DNA from: Rhyzopertha dominica
Taxonomy: Eukaryota; Arthropoda; Insecta; Coleoptera; Bostrichidae
Length of the DNA: 64,000 bases
Direction: 5' to 3'
Assembly: GCA_025024175.1 (NCBI GenBank)
Contig: QCXZ01000042.1
Coordinates: 10,247,501 to 10,311,500, forward strand
Part shown: in pieces, positions 35,931-48,119 of the stretch
Position numbering within the stretch: the stretch's first letter is position 1
How the letters are laid out: each line of letters opens with the position of its first letter
Notes under the pieces: generated by a model
What the model saw: the letters and a program-made list of their open reading frames with translations, nothing else
The model's database searches: none
Told to the model about the DNA's origin: nothing
Made by a program: the position numbers and the translations under genes

Positions 35931-37379
35931 TGGGCGTACCCAGCNTTTGATCTAGGGGGGGGGGNAAATCAGGAACATCCTGTAGAGTATAATTCAGCAT
36001 AAATAGAAATAATAAATGTTAATAAGACCTAGGTACTTAAGTGATTAATGAAGTATTTATTCCTTGAATAATCTTCGTGGATTTTCTGCAAGGTGACTTA
36101 AAACATCTTCTGTGAAATAAAGACCCAAATTATTTATATCTTTTCTATGTACTTTGATCATACAAAGCCCCTTTATTACTAATCCTGTTATTGACGAACT
36201 CAGTTAGGTGAGGCGCATTCAATTGCATCGCTCTCGCGTTTAACAAAAAATGAGTTGATACATTTTATTTGGGAGGATAAAGTCCGCGATCCACATAATG
36301 TACAATGATATCATACGAAGTACCAAAGCAACATAAATTTCACCTTAAAAGTAATAGGAGCACGATTTCTGATTTAGAATTGACACATATCAAAGACCGA
36401 TGCGCTTTTAGTCCAGTTTTAACTTCTTACACCAGAAGCTTTAGAAATGTAAGCTGGAAGTTCATATGTATAGGTGGTAAAAATACAATTGTAGTAATTT
36501 TTACTCCCCAAGGAAAGAGTCTCGATGGATAACTAACATTATTAAAACTCAGAATGACAAATGCTTCAGTATTATGCGTCAAGCCAACCTTCTTAGATCT
36601 CCAGCGCGCTGCTCTCAAAAATTAACCGACAACTTAATATTTTAACCAAATTAAGCTTCATTTAAATAAACTGAAATATATTTAATTGCATTTTTAACAA
36701 CACACCAGGTTTTAATTCGTGCTGATGATACTTTTACTGAATTCTTAAAACTTATATTAAATAAATTGACTTTCATAAATGTGAGTTCGGATGGATTTTT
36801 AGTTTCTTTTTGTTTTTTTTTGTATTAATTGTTAAAATATAATGTGAATTTTGAAATTTGGTACAAAAGTTTGAGTTATCACCGAATATATGACAGATTC
36901 TGATGTGATTCCATATAACAGTAGTTAGTTGAGCAATCTTTATAGGAAAAGGTAGAAGAGCTGAACTAAGCAGAAATCGTGTTATGACTCATCCTGACTA
37001 AGATAGCCTTTTAAAGCTGTATCCGCCCTAAGACAACGATTCGTAACAACACGAATCTTACAGCTACAGCTTCAAAACGCACATGGCATCGATTAAGCTT
37101 GGATACCATTTGACAACGACTTATTAGAGAAGGTCATTTGCAAGGGTCAAATATGAGTTCTGGATGAAAATTGTGAAATACACTTGCCTATAAATTTTAC
37201 TGTATTTACAATTTTGTAAATAAGACAATTTTTAGGTGTGCACACATAATTAACCAGCTAAATGTATGGGAAATTGGAAGGCCTCAGAGTTGGCAATCCA
37301 GGTCCAGGGAAGGGCAGCTGCCCCTCCTTCGGTACGCACATGGATAGATACCTTATACATTTTAAAAATATTTTTGAAC
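35926..37379. mobile_element. Inserted DNA, probably a DNA transposon, inside the LINE
   Basis: The left end reads TGGGCGTACCCAGC followed shortly by a run of ten G residues, which resembles the termini of hAT-type elements (GGGGCGTA-CCAG then G-run). The interior has no intact transposase: one open frame of 75 codons (36305-36532) has no recognised motif. The right boundary is uncertain. The end similarity is the only evidence for class. Confidence 0.35.
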
Positions 37380-38392
37380 CTCAGGTACGAGTGAAGCAAG
37401 TACGCGAAAATGTGAAGACCGTGGTCCTGTGAACAGAGTGCAAATGTAGAAAATCAAGAAAATTTGGAAGTGGGAGAAAAAGAAAATGTGTTAAGTTTGA
37501 ACAAAAAAAAAGTCACTTTTTATATCCCGGGGAAAAACAAATGATTATCAATGAGTATAACACTCTTAAAGAAGATAAAATTATAGCACATGAAGAACTG
37601 ATTAAAGAGACAGCGAGGCTGACAAAGATATCATACCCATCAGTGTGGACAATAATTAGCTGCGGAATATTGGAAAGAAAATCAAAGGAACAACAACAAA
37701 GGAACTTTAAGAAAGCTGCATGAACGTGAACATGCTCGTTTATTAAGGACCATTATTTATGATTTATATAAAGACAATTGTGTTTCGACACTAAGAATGT
37801 TGCAAGAAAAAGTCGCCGTAATAATTAAAATTTGTGTTTGCGTCGACACCCTGCGAAAATTGTTAATATCCATTGCTTTTAATCACAAAACGTTAAATAA
37901 AAGACACGTTTTAATGGGATCGCCCAGGATTTGCGAATAGAGAATTATTTGAAAGAAATCAAAACGTTTAGGGACGAAGGTAAACCGATAATCTATCTAG
38001 ACGAAACGTGGTTTAATTCGTATGATACAGTAAAAAGGGCTAGGTAGATAATTTAGAAAAGTGTGTATTGGATGTGCTAGTGGACAAAGGGCACCGTATT
38101 ATTATATTGCACGCAGAATCAAAGGAGGGATCGATTAAAAATTGTTTACTATTAAGCGCAAAAATATAAAACATTCCCCAATTGACTATCACGATGATGT
38201 GTCGGGCAATACCTGCAAATAGTGTAATAATAATGGACAACGTCGGCTACCATTAGGTTCAAAAAAAATTCCAAATAGAGGCAGTCCAAAACAAGGGATT
38301 ATGGCGTTCTTAGAGAAACATGATCTGTATTTTGAAGATAATTATACGAAAGAAGAGTTGTTGGAAGTACTAAGAACTAAAGATTTTTTATC
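37380..38392 (+). mobile_element. DDE transposase fossil (IS630/Tc1-like superfamily)
   Basis: Broken frames give the order expected of this family: MIINEYNTLKEDK and TARLTKISYPSVWTIIS (helix-turn-helix region), EIKTFRDEGKPIIYLDETW followed by FNSYDT (first catalytic Asp), IIMDNVGYH (second catalytic Asp), then FLEKHDLYFEDNYTKEELLE. It stops abruptly after VLRTKDF, before the NPIE block, because LINE sequence begins. It is related to the copy at 4640-5700 (DLYFEEDYTKK). Confidence 0.75.
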
Positions 38393-39090
38393 CGAATGGT
38401 ATTGTAGAAATAGATTCAATAGAGCTCTGAAATTTAGCCTTGCTATGGCTACCACTGATGAAGTATACAAGGTTATTCTTAGCTTAAAATCTAATGCTAG
38501 TGGATCTGATCACATAAATGCAAAGATGATCCAGTTGTGTTCACCTGCAATTTGCCCACATGTTACGCATATTATTAACTGTGCATTAGAAGTTGGTTAT
38601 TTTCCAGCTAGGTGGAAGTGGTCACTGGTTAATCCTATTCCAAAGAAAACTAATCCACAAAGTATAACTGATCTACGCCCTATGACTAAAATTCCTGTGC
38701 CATCAAAAATTTAAAAAAAATAGCCCCAAGACAAATTTATGACTATGCCATATCAAACAACATTATATCTTCTGCCCAGTCAGGGATTCGTAAGGAAAAT
38801 AGTACAACATCTGTTTCAGCTGATGTCACTGATAATGTCTTTAGGGCACTAGATAACTCAAATGCTTCGGGTCTAGTACTGCTCGACTTCTCCAAACCAT
38901 TTGATACCATAGATCATTGCTTGCTATGTGCTAAATTACGCTATTAATGATTCGATGATATGGCTGTGGGTTTTTTAACTCATATATTCATAGTTGGTCC
39001 CAAATTGTTTTTGATATAATATATTTGAATTCTGAAAGCCGCTCCATCACTTCGGGTGTGCCGCAAGGCTCAGTATTGGGACCTCCAAAG

Positions 39091-39213
39091 CTATGTAACA
39101 ANTTGACATGTTGTTTTCCGGGCTGGTTCCCACGTTGGTTATTAGACTTTGACGTTTCGACACTCATGTCGGTGTCTTCCTCAGAAGTAGCTCTGAAACT
39201 ATGTAACAAATTG
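39091..39213 (-). mobile_element. Small insertion with 15-bp direct repeats inside the LINE RT
   Basis: The 15-base sequence CTATGTAACAAATTG occurs at 39091-39105 (one N) and again at 39199-39213, and the 93 bp between has no counterpart in RT proteins. The arrangement is a target-site duplication around a short insert. On the minus strand the insert contains CTGAGGA, a hairpin GACAC/GTGTC, and GAAAC, a signature discussed under the hammerhead-like feature. Confidence 0.75.
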
Positions 39214-40183
39214 TAGTATTCAGTGTTATGCAGATGACTCGCAGTTACAATTTTCTTTCAACCCTAAAAGCACTGCCATATCCTGCGAGCTCGTGGACCA
39301 TGACCTAAGGGCTATACCTGATTATTCTCGAAACAGTAATTTAAAAAAAGTGTGCAGCAATGTTGTTATGTCCAAATCGTTTGCGAGAAAGCCATATTGA
39401 TAGGTTTTAAAATATATATTAATAATCAACCGTTGGCTGTTGTTAACAGCGTAAGAAACTTGGTTTCAATATTTGAAAGCGATCTTCGTTTTAAACAACA
39501 TATTGCCGGCATAGTAAGGAAGGCTTATCTAACTTAGAAACTGCTGTACTGCTACAGATATTTAATAAATTTCAGAATGCGTAAGAAACTTTGTGAATCG
39601 TTAGTGTTATCATTGTTTCATTGTGTTTTACTCATGTGTGGATAAAATAACTAAGTTAAGATTACAGAAAATCCAGAATAGCTAGAATAGAATAGATTCG
39701 CTTATCGCATACGCCGTTATGAAAGAGTGTCCCCAAGAATAGTGGCATTAGGTTGACTTAGAGTAGATAATAATTATAGGTACTGTTTTGTCAGTGTTTT
39801 TCTTTTCTCCATACCGTCGAGGCAAGTTTCACTTTAGATCTGATGACATAAATGTTAATGTAAGGAATCTATCTTCACTATCGATTCCTAGATATCGTAC
39901 TACCTTGTTTCGCAGATCATTTTCTTTTAACTGTGTAATTATATACAACAGTTTGCCTGAAAATCTGAAATTGCATTCGTTACGCCAATTCCGAAAGCAG
40001 TTGAGGAAAATTTTGTTACTTCCGCAGTAATTTATATACCTAGGTTGGTTTGGTATTGTTATGTGATATAAATAAGTTTAGTATAAGCTGTGGCTCGTAT
40101 ATGTAGATTGTTCCATTACCATATGCAACTGCTGCTTGTTATTGTTCCTATTGTCATAATTGATTGTTGATTATTATTACTAC

Positions 40184-40367
<184 letters not shown>

Positions 40368-42133
40368 GTGTTTCCCTNCATGTCAGGGCATATTTGTGAT
40401 AATTAAATGTATATGCGTATATGTATAATTGGTCACATATCCATCAACAGCTATTTATTTCGGTTTGAGTGTCAATTTTTGTATAGTTTTATCAGCAATT
40501 CTTCTTATATATACATTTGTGGGCATTCGAAGAAACGCTATTAAGTTGAACGGTTGTTTGAATCTTAATGCAATGTTAATTTAGTAATTACCCAAGTGGT
40601 AAAAACAACAACAAAGAGAAAATTAAAAGAAAACAAAAAAAAGTTTTTTAATACACTACAACAAACTATATTGTAATGGAAAGAGTAAGAAGGTCCCAGT
40701 TTGGGTTAAATATAGGTATTTTTGGTAAATGTAACAACCAATTGTTAAGAAATTAATGAGTATATGAATAACACTAAATCACTTTTAGCTGTAATTAATG
40801 AAAATTTAATCAAGCCAAACTGAAGTTAAAGGTTTTAGTTATGTCACAACAAGGACGGTAACCAGCTGTATTTCATGAATGGCTGGTTGTAGAATCTCCG
40901 GAAAAACATTTTACAGCTAAAGTGATCTATAGGAATTTGCTCAAAATAACACTAACTTTCTCGATCAACCACAAGAGGGCGCAATTGTCAATGTGAACAT
41001 TTCTTTAAAATTTTGCATAGGAAGAGGGGTTGAAATTGCTGTGGTTAAAATATCTGCGATATTTTACACAAGCTTTGTTTCAAACATTTGGTTCTATCTC
41101 TTACAGGGTCACAGATCCTGAAAATAAAAAGGGTCCGGTCTGTTTTTATTTTGAAGCTTAAAAGATGCTTTTTCAGAGAATCTTAATAAACTTGTATCAT
41201 TATCATAAACATGTATTCATTCTACGTTCTATTTTTGATCTAAATTACTATATTTTATTATTAAGTAAAATGATTTTGGCCAATAAGCCATCGTTTACAG
41301 AGAGTAAGAAAATATTATGACATCAAACTAATCAAATGAATCTAAACGAGTAATCTTGACTAAAAATTAACATGCAAATAAGAAATTTAGAACAGGACAA
41401 CTTGCAAAAGTTTAATTTTGTCTAATTTGGATCATTTGAAATTTTTTAATATAAAAATGTAACAATTTGGTACTTAAGATATTATGTCTCCAAAGATGAT
41501 TATATGTGCAATACATAAAAAATAAAGGATGTTCCTAATATGATTATTTTTGTGTTTATTTTTCCGTAGCTTTGCTTTGCTTTGCCCGGGCTTCCCCTAT
41601 ACTTTGTATACCTTGTATACTAGCTTTAGCAGCTACAAGTAGAATGAATGTGCAGCAGTACAAAAAAGTAGATAGTAGTTGTACGATCATGTAGATAGGT
41701 AGGTGATGGCCTGTTTTGTTTATCAATATATATTAGTTGTCCTTATTAAGGATAGTTGATACTCGTGTTTGGGTATTCATTCTATTTTTCTTTATAACAG
41801 TTCCGTCGCAAGAGGCCAAACCCCATTTAGTGGTCGAGCATTCGCCAGCATTGTAAGTGCTTGTACATTTACATTATATAATATTTGTTAAGAGCTAAAC
41901 ATCATCATTATTATTGTCCAACAAAAAAAACCTAGCATTTATCAGAAGTGGGATAATGATAATAACCGCAACATTAATAACTAGATAAAAAATTAAACGG
42001 GGTATTTAATAGGGTCTTAACAAGTTTGTATTGCTGGCATGTAGGATACGTGCTTTTTGATTTGGGGTCAATTTTGTTTATATATTTTTGACAAAGTCAA
42101 AATAATTGTAAAAGTTACCTTTTTATTTATTGG
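40368..42133. other. Intergenic, no gene seen
   Basis: AT-rich DNA upstream of the Spaetzle-like gene. It contains a CTCF-like motif near 40969 and a (GCTTT)n patch at about 41573. A good-looking acceptor-donor pair at 41801-41852 encloses 52 bp, discussed under rejected items. Confidence 0.4.
40969..40982 (+). promoter_or_regulatory. CTCF-like motif
   Basis: CCACAAGAGGGCGC matches the CTCF core (CCAC-AG-GGGCGC; insect AGRKGGCGC) at all strongly constrained positions except one pyrimidine. It lies 1.6 kb upstream of the Spaetzle-like first exon. Binding is inferred. Confidence 0.4.
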
Positions 42134-42182
42134 TTTTGGTACTGACGATGGCTACTAGTTAGCCGAAATCGCCTTACCAAAA
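42134..42182 (+). ncRNA. Hammerhead-ribozyme-like fold
   Basis: The 49 bases form: stem I TTTTGGTA (42134-42141) paired perfectly with TACCAAAA (42175-42182); CTGACGA (42142-42148, fitting the hammerhead CUGANGA box); one extra T; stem II GGCTA/TAGCC with a five-base loop (42150-42164); and GAAA (42165-42168). The segment that should form stem III and the UH cleavage site (TCGCCT, 42169-42174) does not. The layout is that of a type I hammerhead with a degenerate third arm. Such motifs are known from Penelope-like elements; a similar CTGANGA-hairpin-GAAA also ends many arthropod LINE/SINE repeats. Probably not self-cleaving. Confidence 0.5.
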
Positions 42183-42590
42183 GATTAATAAAGTGGATTT
42201 TGAGTGCAATTTTCAAAGAAGACTTTTAATAATTACAACACTCCAGTTTCTTTTTAGCAGCTATCGAAAACCATTATCCTAACGACTTGAATACTAATTA
42301 TAGCGACTCATATATACCCGGTCACCTAGTATAAAAAATATCTTCGTCGCTCCCACTATTCCAGCACACCTGTCCTCAATTCTCCTCTCCTACCATTCAG
42401 GTAGAAGCGCCGATCGCTATGTCACGGCTTTGGTCTTCAAGTTCAAGAGCTCAGTCTGCTGGCACACTTCTTTGCGGCCGGCAGGGAGCGCGCGTATCGA
42501 CTCAAAAATTCGGCAAAAAAGTCCAGAAAATGAACTAGGAAGAGCTACCACACCCCCTCAACCACACAGTGAACAGTGCCAGTATATGCC

Positions 42591-45500
42591 ATGATGGTCC
42601 GAGCGGCGTCTTCCAATAACGTTAGGATGCTCCTGGTGAGTGACGTAACCGATGATATCGAAAATATTTGCCCCCCGTAACCCACACAGATCCCAAGTAC
42701 AGTTAACTGTGCGGGGTCAACGATCACGTATTGCCCGGGTTATGTTCCTGTGACAGGTGCGAGATTACTCATTCTTGGAGTTATTGCCATTCCTTGTTCT
42801 GTAACGGGTGCCAGCAAAAAGAACGATATATATAGTACCGCACCGGTTGGTAAGTGAAGCTGCACTCACGGGAAAGACGGCTGAATAAATAATTAAATTC
42901 ACCGTTGTCTTCGAAATAGTTGTTACACTGGAAAGCACTTTGCAGAAGTTGCACGGACATTAGTAAAGTGTGTAGGTATTCAGTTCAATGCGGTTTCTTT
43001 TGCGGAACTTTGGTACATTAAATTGCATTTTTATTAAATTGTTATTCAGAGTAAATATATCAAAATCATATATTCATATAATTTATTAATTATGACGCAA
43101 AGAGGGCGCGCTGGCCCAAATTTTGGAAAAGCGAGACAAAAACGCGCTATTTATTGTAGTACTGAATCGTCTACTTTTGCTAAGGCTGTATCCAAAATTG
43201 CTTCAGTTATTTTGTAGTGATACAGAAGATTCCCTGTTTTTCAGCATTTCGATTTATTTTATATTAACTATACAGGGTGTTCACGGTAATAATCTATAAC
43301 AGATAGCTTTTTTATATGACTTCGTAGACTAGTGGTTTAAATGGGGAATTTTTATGAATTTTTTAGAAGAATTTGGTGGTGTTTACAAAAAAAAATTGTA
43401 CATAAACGACAAAGCAAATTTATTTTAAATAGCATGATCCTATTCTGAATATCCCATTAGATAGAGATTATAAAATTAAACAAAAAAGTAAGTACCTACT
43501 AAAGTACCACTACCCTATTTTGAGATAACTCATGTTGACGTTTATGAAATCGTTTGCAATAGCTTATTTTTTTATTTAAATTCGTAGAATGTGGTTTAAA
43601 TGGGAAAGTTTCTCAATTTTTCGAGACGACAGTTTGAACACCAAATATTTTTGAAATATCTGAAAAAAATTACTGTAGGGTGTTAGTGTCTTAGTACTTT
43701 TCTTTGTTTAATTCCATACCCTTAATTGCATTTGCTGTGGAAATGGGGTAGTTTTATTTAAAATATACTGTAGTCAACATCCCGATCAGGTGATGTTCAA
43801 TAGCCACACTAATTTTATAGTGTTTTCGTAATTTATTGACCTTTGATTAACGTAATTATAAAAAAAGCAACAAGGACAAATTGTTTTATTTTTCATCGAC
43901 TTTATTATTCTTTAAATATTTACAAATGCAACAGAATAGTAGGTACCTATCCTGGAGTAAAGAAAGTGACATTGGCTTGTCTCATTATTAGGATTAATCA
44001 CAAACTGCCTTTTTAATTAATCAATTAACAGTCCGGTTCTTCACCTTTTTTTAACGTCCTTGGCAGTTACCTGTTATTACTCCTGGCGGTCAAATATTGC
44101 AGATAATCCCCGGTTGAGCATAAGCATAATCTGGTTCCATTTGTAAGGGCAATGAGCATATCTGAATCGAAACAAAGGAGCAACATGCGGAATTTACAAA
44201 CCGCAAAGTAATTTATACAAATGCCTTTGATGTCAGTGACTTTTGACGACTTATCGGCAGGTGATACATTTCTTGGTGGGGAAACAAATACAAAAGGCGA
44301 GTATATAAACGCTCTCGTTACTAATTACCANAATTGCGTAATTACATAAGGTGTATAATTATCAATACTATAGAAGTTTCATCTTATTTAAGACATAATA
44401 TACCGTTAACTCTTCTCGTGGCANATCGCTTGAGTTAGACTTTTATTACCTAGAGTTCCAATCTGGTTTTGAAACCAGAACAATATATTTTATGTTATCT
44501 ACATAACAATAATTCACTTTTATTTCTATATAGCTCCCTTTACAACAATACCACACTTATACGCCACCTTCTACCTAAAAAAAACATTATTTTTAAAACC
44601 GAAAAAATCCCCCAAAAAATGCCGCCTGGTCTCTATCAAACATGAGAGATTATAGGCTTATAGGACTTTATACGTCACATCCGTTTTCGCTAGTGATTCG
44701 AAGTACTTTTCAAATTAACAATATTTAATAAGTAATTAAGTATAATTAATGTCAGTGGTAGGTACTCTACTTATTTATAAATGATTCGCTTTATAAAAAC
44801 AGTAAAGGCTTCCGCGTATTGACGGGAAAATCTCGATCTCTTATTGTAATAGATACTTATCAACACTCTTAAACACCACATATTTATTTATTTCATAGTC
44901 GAGTATCCATTGTGTTTGTCGCACGATCCATCGTTTCGTTGTCCCGATCGCAAATACAGAATGTAGGTTCAAAAACAGTTATGAAACGTGCTCAATTACT
45001 TATGGGAATATTCTTGATTAGTCGTACTGCTATAGGTACCATTATTTAAAAATTTACTGTGTCAGTTCGCGCTCCAGATAGTCGGTAATCGCTGCCTTTG
45101 TAGACAGATAATTGACGGCAAAATCTTGTGAGAAACAGACGTTGTTCATCCGTTTTACAGTTAATCTCGACAGGCCACTGAGTTTTTAGCGGTCGTGTTC
45201 GATGACTGGCGCTTTAAATTTGCGGAAAGCTATGTCAACGCAATTTTGAGTTTGATAATACTTACATATAATTACAGTGGTCAAGATTACAAATACAAGA
45301 CAGTACTCGTATAGGAATTTTAGAGGATAGCATTACACCCGTTGTTGTTTATTTTATAAATATATTATATATTAAATCATGCAAATATTTGTAGACAACA
45401 TGATATTTTATTATAGCAAATTCTACATTTTAAGCTAAAATCAATAATTTTTCTGTTTAAAAACTAATCACATACCTTACTTGAAGCTTGAAGGTGTTGC

Positions 45501-47885
45501 AATGGTTACAGGGTTGATTTTTAGCTAATATTAAGTTCAATAAAAATAAGAGAAAGCGTCTCTGTATGTTAGAAAAATGTTTAATTAGAATCGGTGATGT
45601 CAATGTGTATTTGGTAGTTAGTGATGTTTTTTGTCTTTAAAAGTACTTATTGTTTGTGATACGTCAACTAAAAATAGGCTTTTGATTAAACCATATTTAT
45701 AGACTTCATTCTGACGTTTCCGTTGTGATTCAAACCTTGCTCCGGGAACATCTGTAAATGTCATGGATACCACATCTAGTTATTTTTCTGTATTTTTCTT
45801 AAAACACCCTTTAAAAAGGCACAGTAGGTTTCAAAAAAAATGCAAATTGTGATATTTTACAATAAAGTTAATTTTTGTAAATATTACTTTACCTTACCCG
45901 GTATAATAAATATTGCTTCATAGTTGAATGCCGGCTTTTGTCTATTTCAATTTGTGTCATTACCAATAATTGTGCTTAATAATTCTTACTCCTTCTTAAT
46001 GAAAACTAAGAAAAACTTGTCGCCCCCATATATGTTCAGAATGTTTTGCGTTAGTTTTACCTGTTTATTACGGTACAAATTATGCCAACATACCCAATAA
46101 ATCAAGTGTAAAGTTCGTTCCATAACGTAAGTAAGTAATCCGTGCCAGAAACAAAATTATTTATTTGTAATATATTAATNCAAGCAATAATTGATTCCCA
46201 TCCTATTAAAAATGGAACGACTAGGGTCAATTTCATCTGATTTCGTTAAAATTTGAAAATTTTATACTTATGCCGCTTTGGTTTTTTACATCACGCACTA
46301 GCCTTATCGTGGGGTTATTGCTTTCCATAGTATCTTTTTAGAACGAACTGTGTTCTTGATTTATTTAAAAGCTACTCAGAATTTTTGGGTTTTATGTGTA
46401 GCATTGGGTGTATGTAGGCAGAATTTGTAGCGTAATAAGCTGTTACACTAACACTTACAAAATTCTGAACAGCCCTATGAGCAGAATATGTCTTGTTTTT
46501 CGTTAAGAAGGAGGAAAAATTAAGCACGAATGGTAATAATACAATTGAGAAAAAGTCAGCATCTAACTATAAAACAATATTTATTATACGGGGTAAGGTA
46601 AAAAAATTGCAAAAATTGACTTTATTTGCGAAATACCAAAATCTGCAAATAAATGTCTTGACACTTACTATGCAATTTTTAAAGAGTTTAAAAAGACCTA
46701 CAATTTGACATAAACCCTTAAGGGAGTACTTAAAAAAATAGAAAAAATATGAGCCTGGGAAATTTTAGGTGTGACTCCGTACACTAAATTTATTTAGCAC
46801 TAAAAACTATGTTGTGTAACACAATAAAATTATTTTAAAGCGCTTGATGAAGTTTTTTCTTAGTTGCACCTATTTAATTTAGCAGATTTTACTTTGTATT
46901 ATTGTTAACTTTTACTACCTCTCCAAAACCACGGAAAGAGGTACCTACATTGTACATTAGGTGTTTTTATATTTATATGAATCATTCTTTTCTAAATCGA
47001 GAATTTTAATATTCAAATCTTTCCTTCCAGATAACAACAATATTAATCACCATCTTCGAAGCCACGTTCTCCAAATTAACGTCGAAATGCGAAGGAGGTG
47101 GCGGTTTAAAATACCTATGGGGAGATGCCCTAACAGATTCACCAGACTGTGCTGGTCCAAATAATTTGCCTTACCCAACGTAAGTCTTCTTCATAATTCC
47201 TTGTCGTTCTGTAAACAGTTTTAGTTTTAGAGAAGCTATCGCCAGGTCCTTCAGATCGAACATGTGGACATCAAATTCAAGAACTGCACGATCGAGAAAG
47301 ACAATCGATCCTCTCTTGACTAGACAAGCCCTTCTTGCAGCCCACGAGCAAAATATGGGCATGACGCCTACTTTAACTCGCACAGGTAGTATTTCATTTT
47401 TTGTAGAAGTTTTTCAAGTGTTATAAACCATTTTCTTTCTTCTAGCCAGAGCTTCGATGAGTAGCTCTATGCCACCCCAAAACGCATGCACTGGCACGCC
47501 ATCTAGATTGTGCAAGACGCGCTACAATACGACAGCGCCCATGTACGGGGTTTCCCTGACTTCTGGCCAACCCGTGACAATCGTTCAAAAATTTCCCGAC
47601 CTCTTACAGCAAGTAGTTTTTGAGGTGAATGGCAAACAATATTTCTTTCTGCTTTTATAATAATCGTTGATCTTTTAGGTTTGCGAGAGTTCAGAATGTG
47701 ACGTCGTTAGAGGAGAGTGCACGCAAACCTATGTTCCTTATCTGTTTCTGGTGATTCCCCTCGGTCCTGTCACTTTGACAGGTCAGGATTACGTCCTGGT
47801 TGAGAGTGGATGCGTCTGTCGGCCGAAATACGCGTCGAGTTCGAGTCAGGAATCCAGCGCCATGGCGTCCATCCCTAGACTATAA
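42591..47885 (+). CDS. Spaetzle-family cystine-knot ligand, 5 exons
   Basis: Secreted neurotrophin-like ligand of the Spaetzle family (Toll-receptor ligands in insects). Exons 42591-42635, 47031-47179, 47231-47385 (or start 47219/47225), 47446-47624 and 47679-47885 join in phase to 244 aa. Exon 1 is inferred from ATGATG, phase 0 and a GTGAGT donor; together with exon 2 it makes a signal peptide (RMLLITTILITIFEATFS). A pro-region follows, then RTAR (115-118), a proprotein-convertase-type site. The mature ~126 residues contain LCKTRYNTTAPMYG, QPVTIVQKFPDLLQQVVFEV, CESSECDVVRGEC and ESGCVCRPKY, with seven cysteines (131, 139, 178, 182, 188, 219, 221) as in the Spaetzle knot. The ending GCVC rather than CCxC suggests the divergent Spz3/Spz6 branch, but I cannot assign it. 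Exon 1 is less certain than exons 2-5. Confidence 0.85.
43101..43109 (+). promoter_or_regulatory. CTCF-like motif in Spz-like intron 1
   Basis: AGAGGGCGC (within CAAAGAGGGCGCGCTGGCCC) matches the insect CTCF core AGRKGGCGC, in the same orientation as the site near 40969. Binding is inferred. Confidence 0.35.
43272..43760. repeat. Repeat starting TACAGGGTG with an internal direct duplication
   Basis: The left end TATACAGGGTGTTCACGG is of the MITE type. Two internal segments correspond: 43300-43400 (AGCTTTTTTATATGACTTCG, then TGGTTTAAATGGGGAA) and 43560-43650 (AGCTTATTTTTTTATTTAAA, then TGGTTTAAATGGGAAA). They look like diverged copies about 260 bp apart. The right end was not identified. Confidence 0.5.
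44840..45260. promoter_or_regulatory. Enhancer-like island in Spz-like intron 1
   Basis: Less AT-rich than its flanks and without an ORF; includes GCACGATCCATCGTTTCG, GATAGTCGGTAATCGCTG and GGCGCTTTAAATTTGCGG. A similar island is at about 44040-44270. Lying in the first intron of a developmental or immune ligand gene, these could be regulatory; this is an impression, not evidence of function. Confidence 0.22.
45261..47030. other. Rest of Spz-like intron 1, no gene seen
   Basis: AT-rich sequence ending in the polypyrimidine acceptor TTTCCTTCCAG before exon 2. No transposon or RNA gene was recognised. Confidence 0.45.
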
Positions 47886-48047
47886 ATAAATGAGCCAAAA
47901 TTATCAAACGCCTCGTAAATGACGGCGTTGGTTAAAACTGTGACTGCAATTAAAAAAAGTGTGCCTGTAAATTTGATTTCGTGTACAACGAACTTTTAGT
48001 CGATAAGTTAATTTAAGGTACATGTGACGTATGTATTTATTTTATTT

Positions 48048-48053
48048 AATAAA
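48048..48053 (+). terminator. Polyadenylation signal of the Spz-like gene
   Basis: AATAAA 163 bp after the stop codon; another AATAAA overlaps the stop at 47886 and is probably too close to be used. Confidence 0.5.
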
Positions 48054-48119
48054 TTTTTATACTTTTAATTAATTGGTTTATCAAATGTAAATTTAGATGC
48101 CAGCACATATTTGTATTGT

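Noticed and set aside
41801..41852. 52-bp segment with a good acceptor and GTAAGT donor, a possible extra Spz-like exon
   Set aside because: It lies upstream of the predicted initiating ATG and adds nothing needed for the signal peptide. It could be a 5' UTR exon, but there is no evidence for it.
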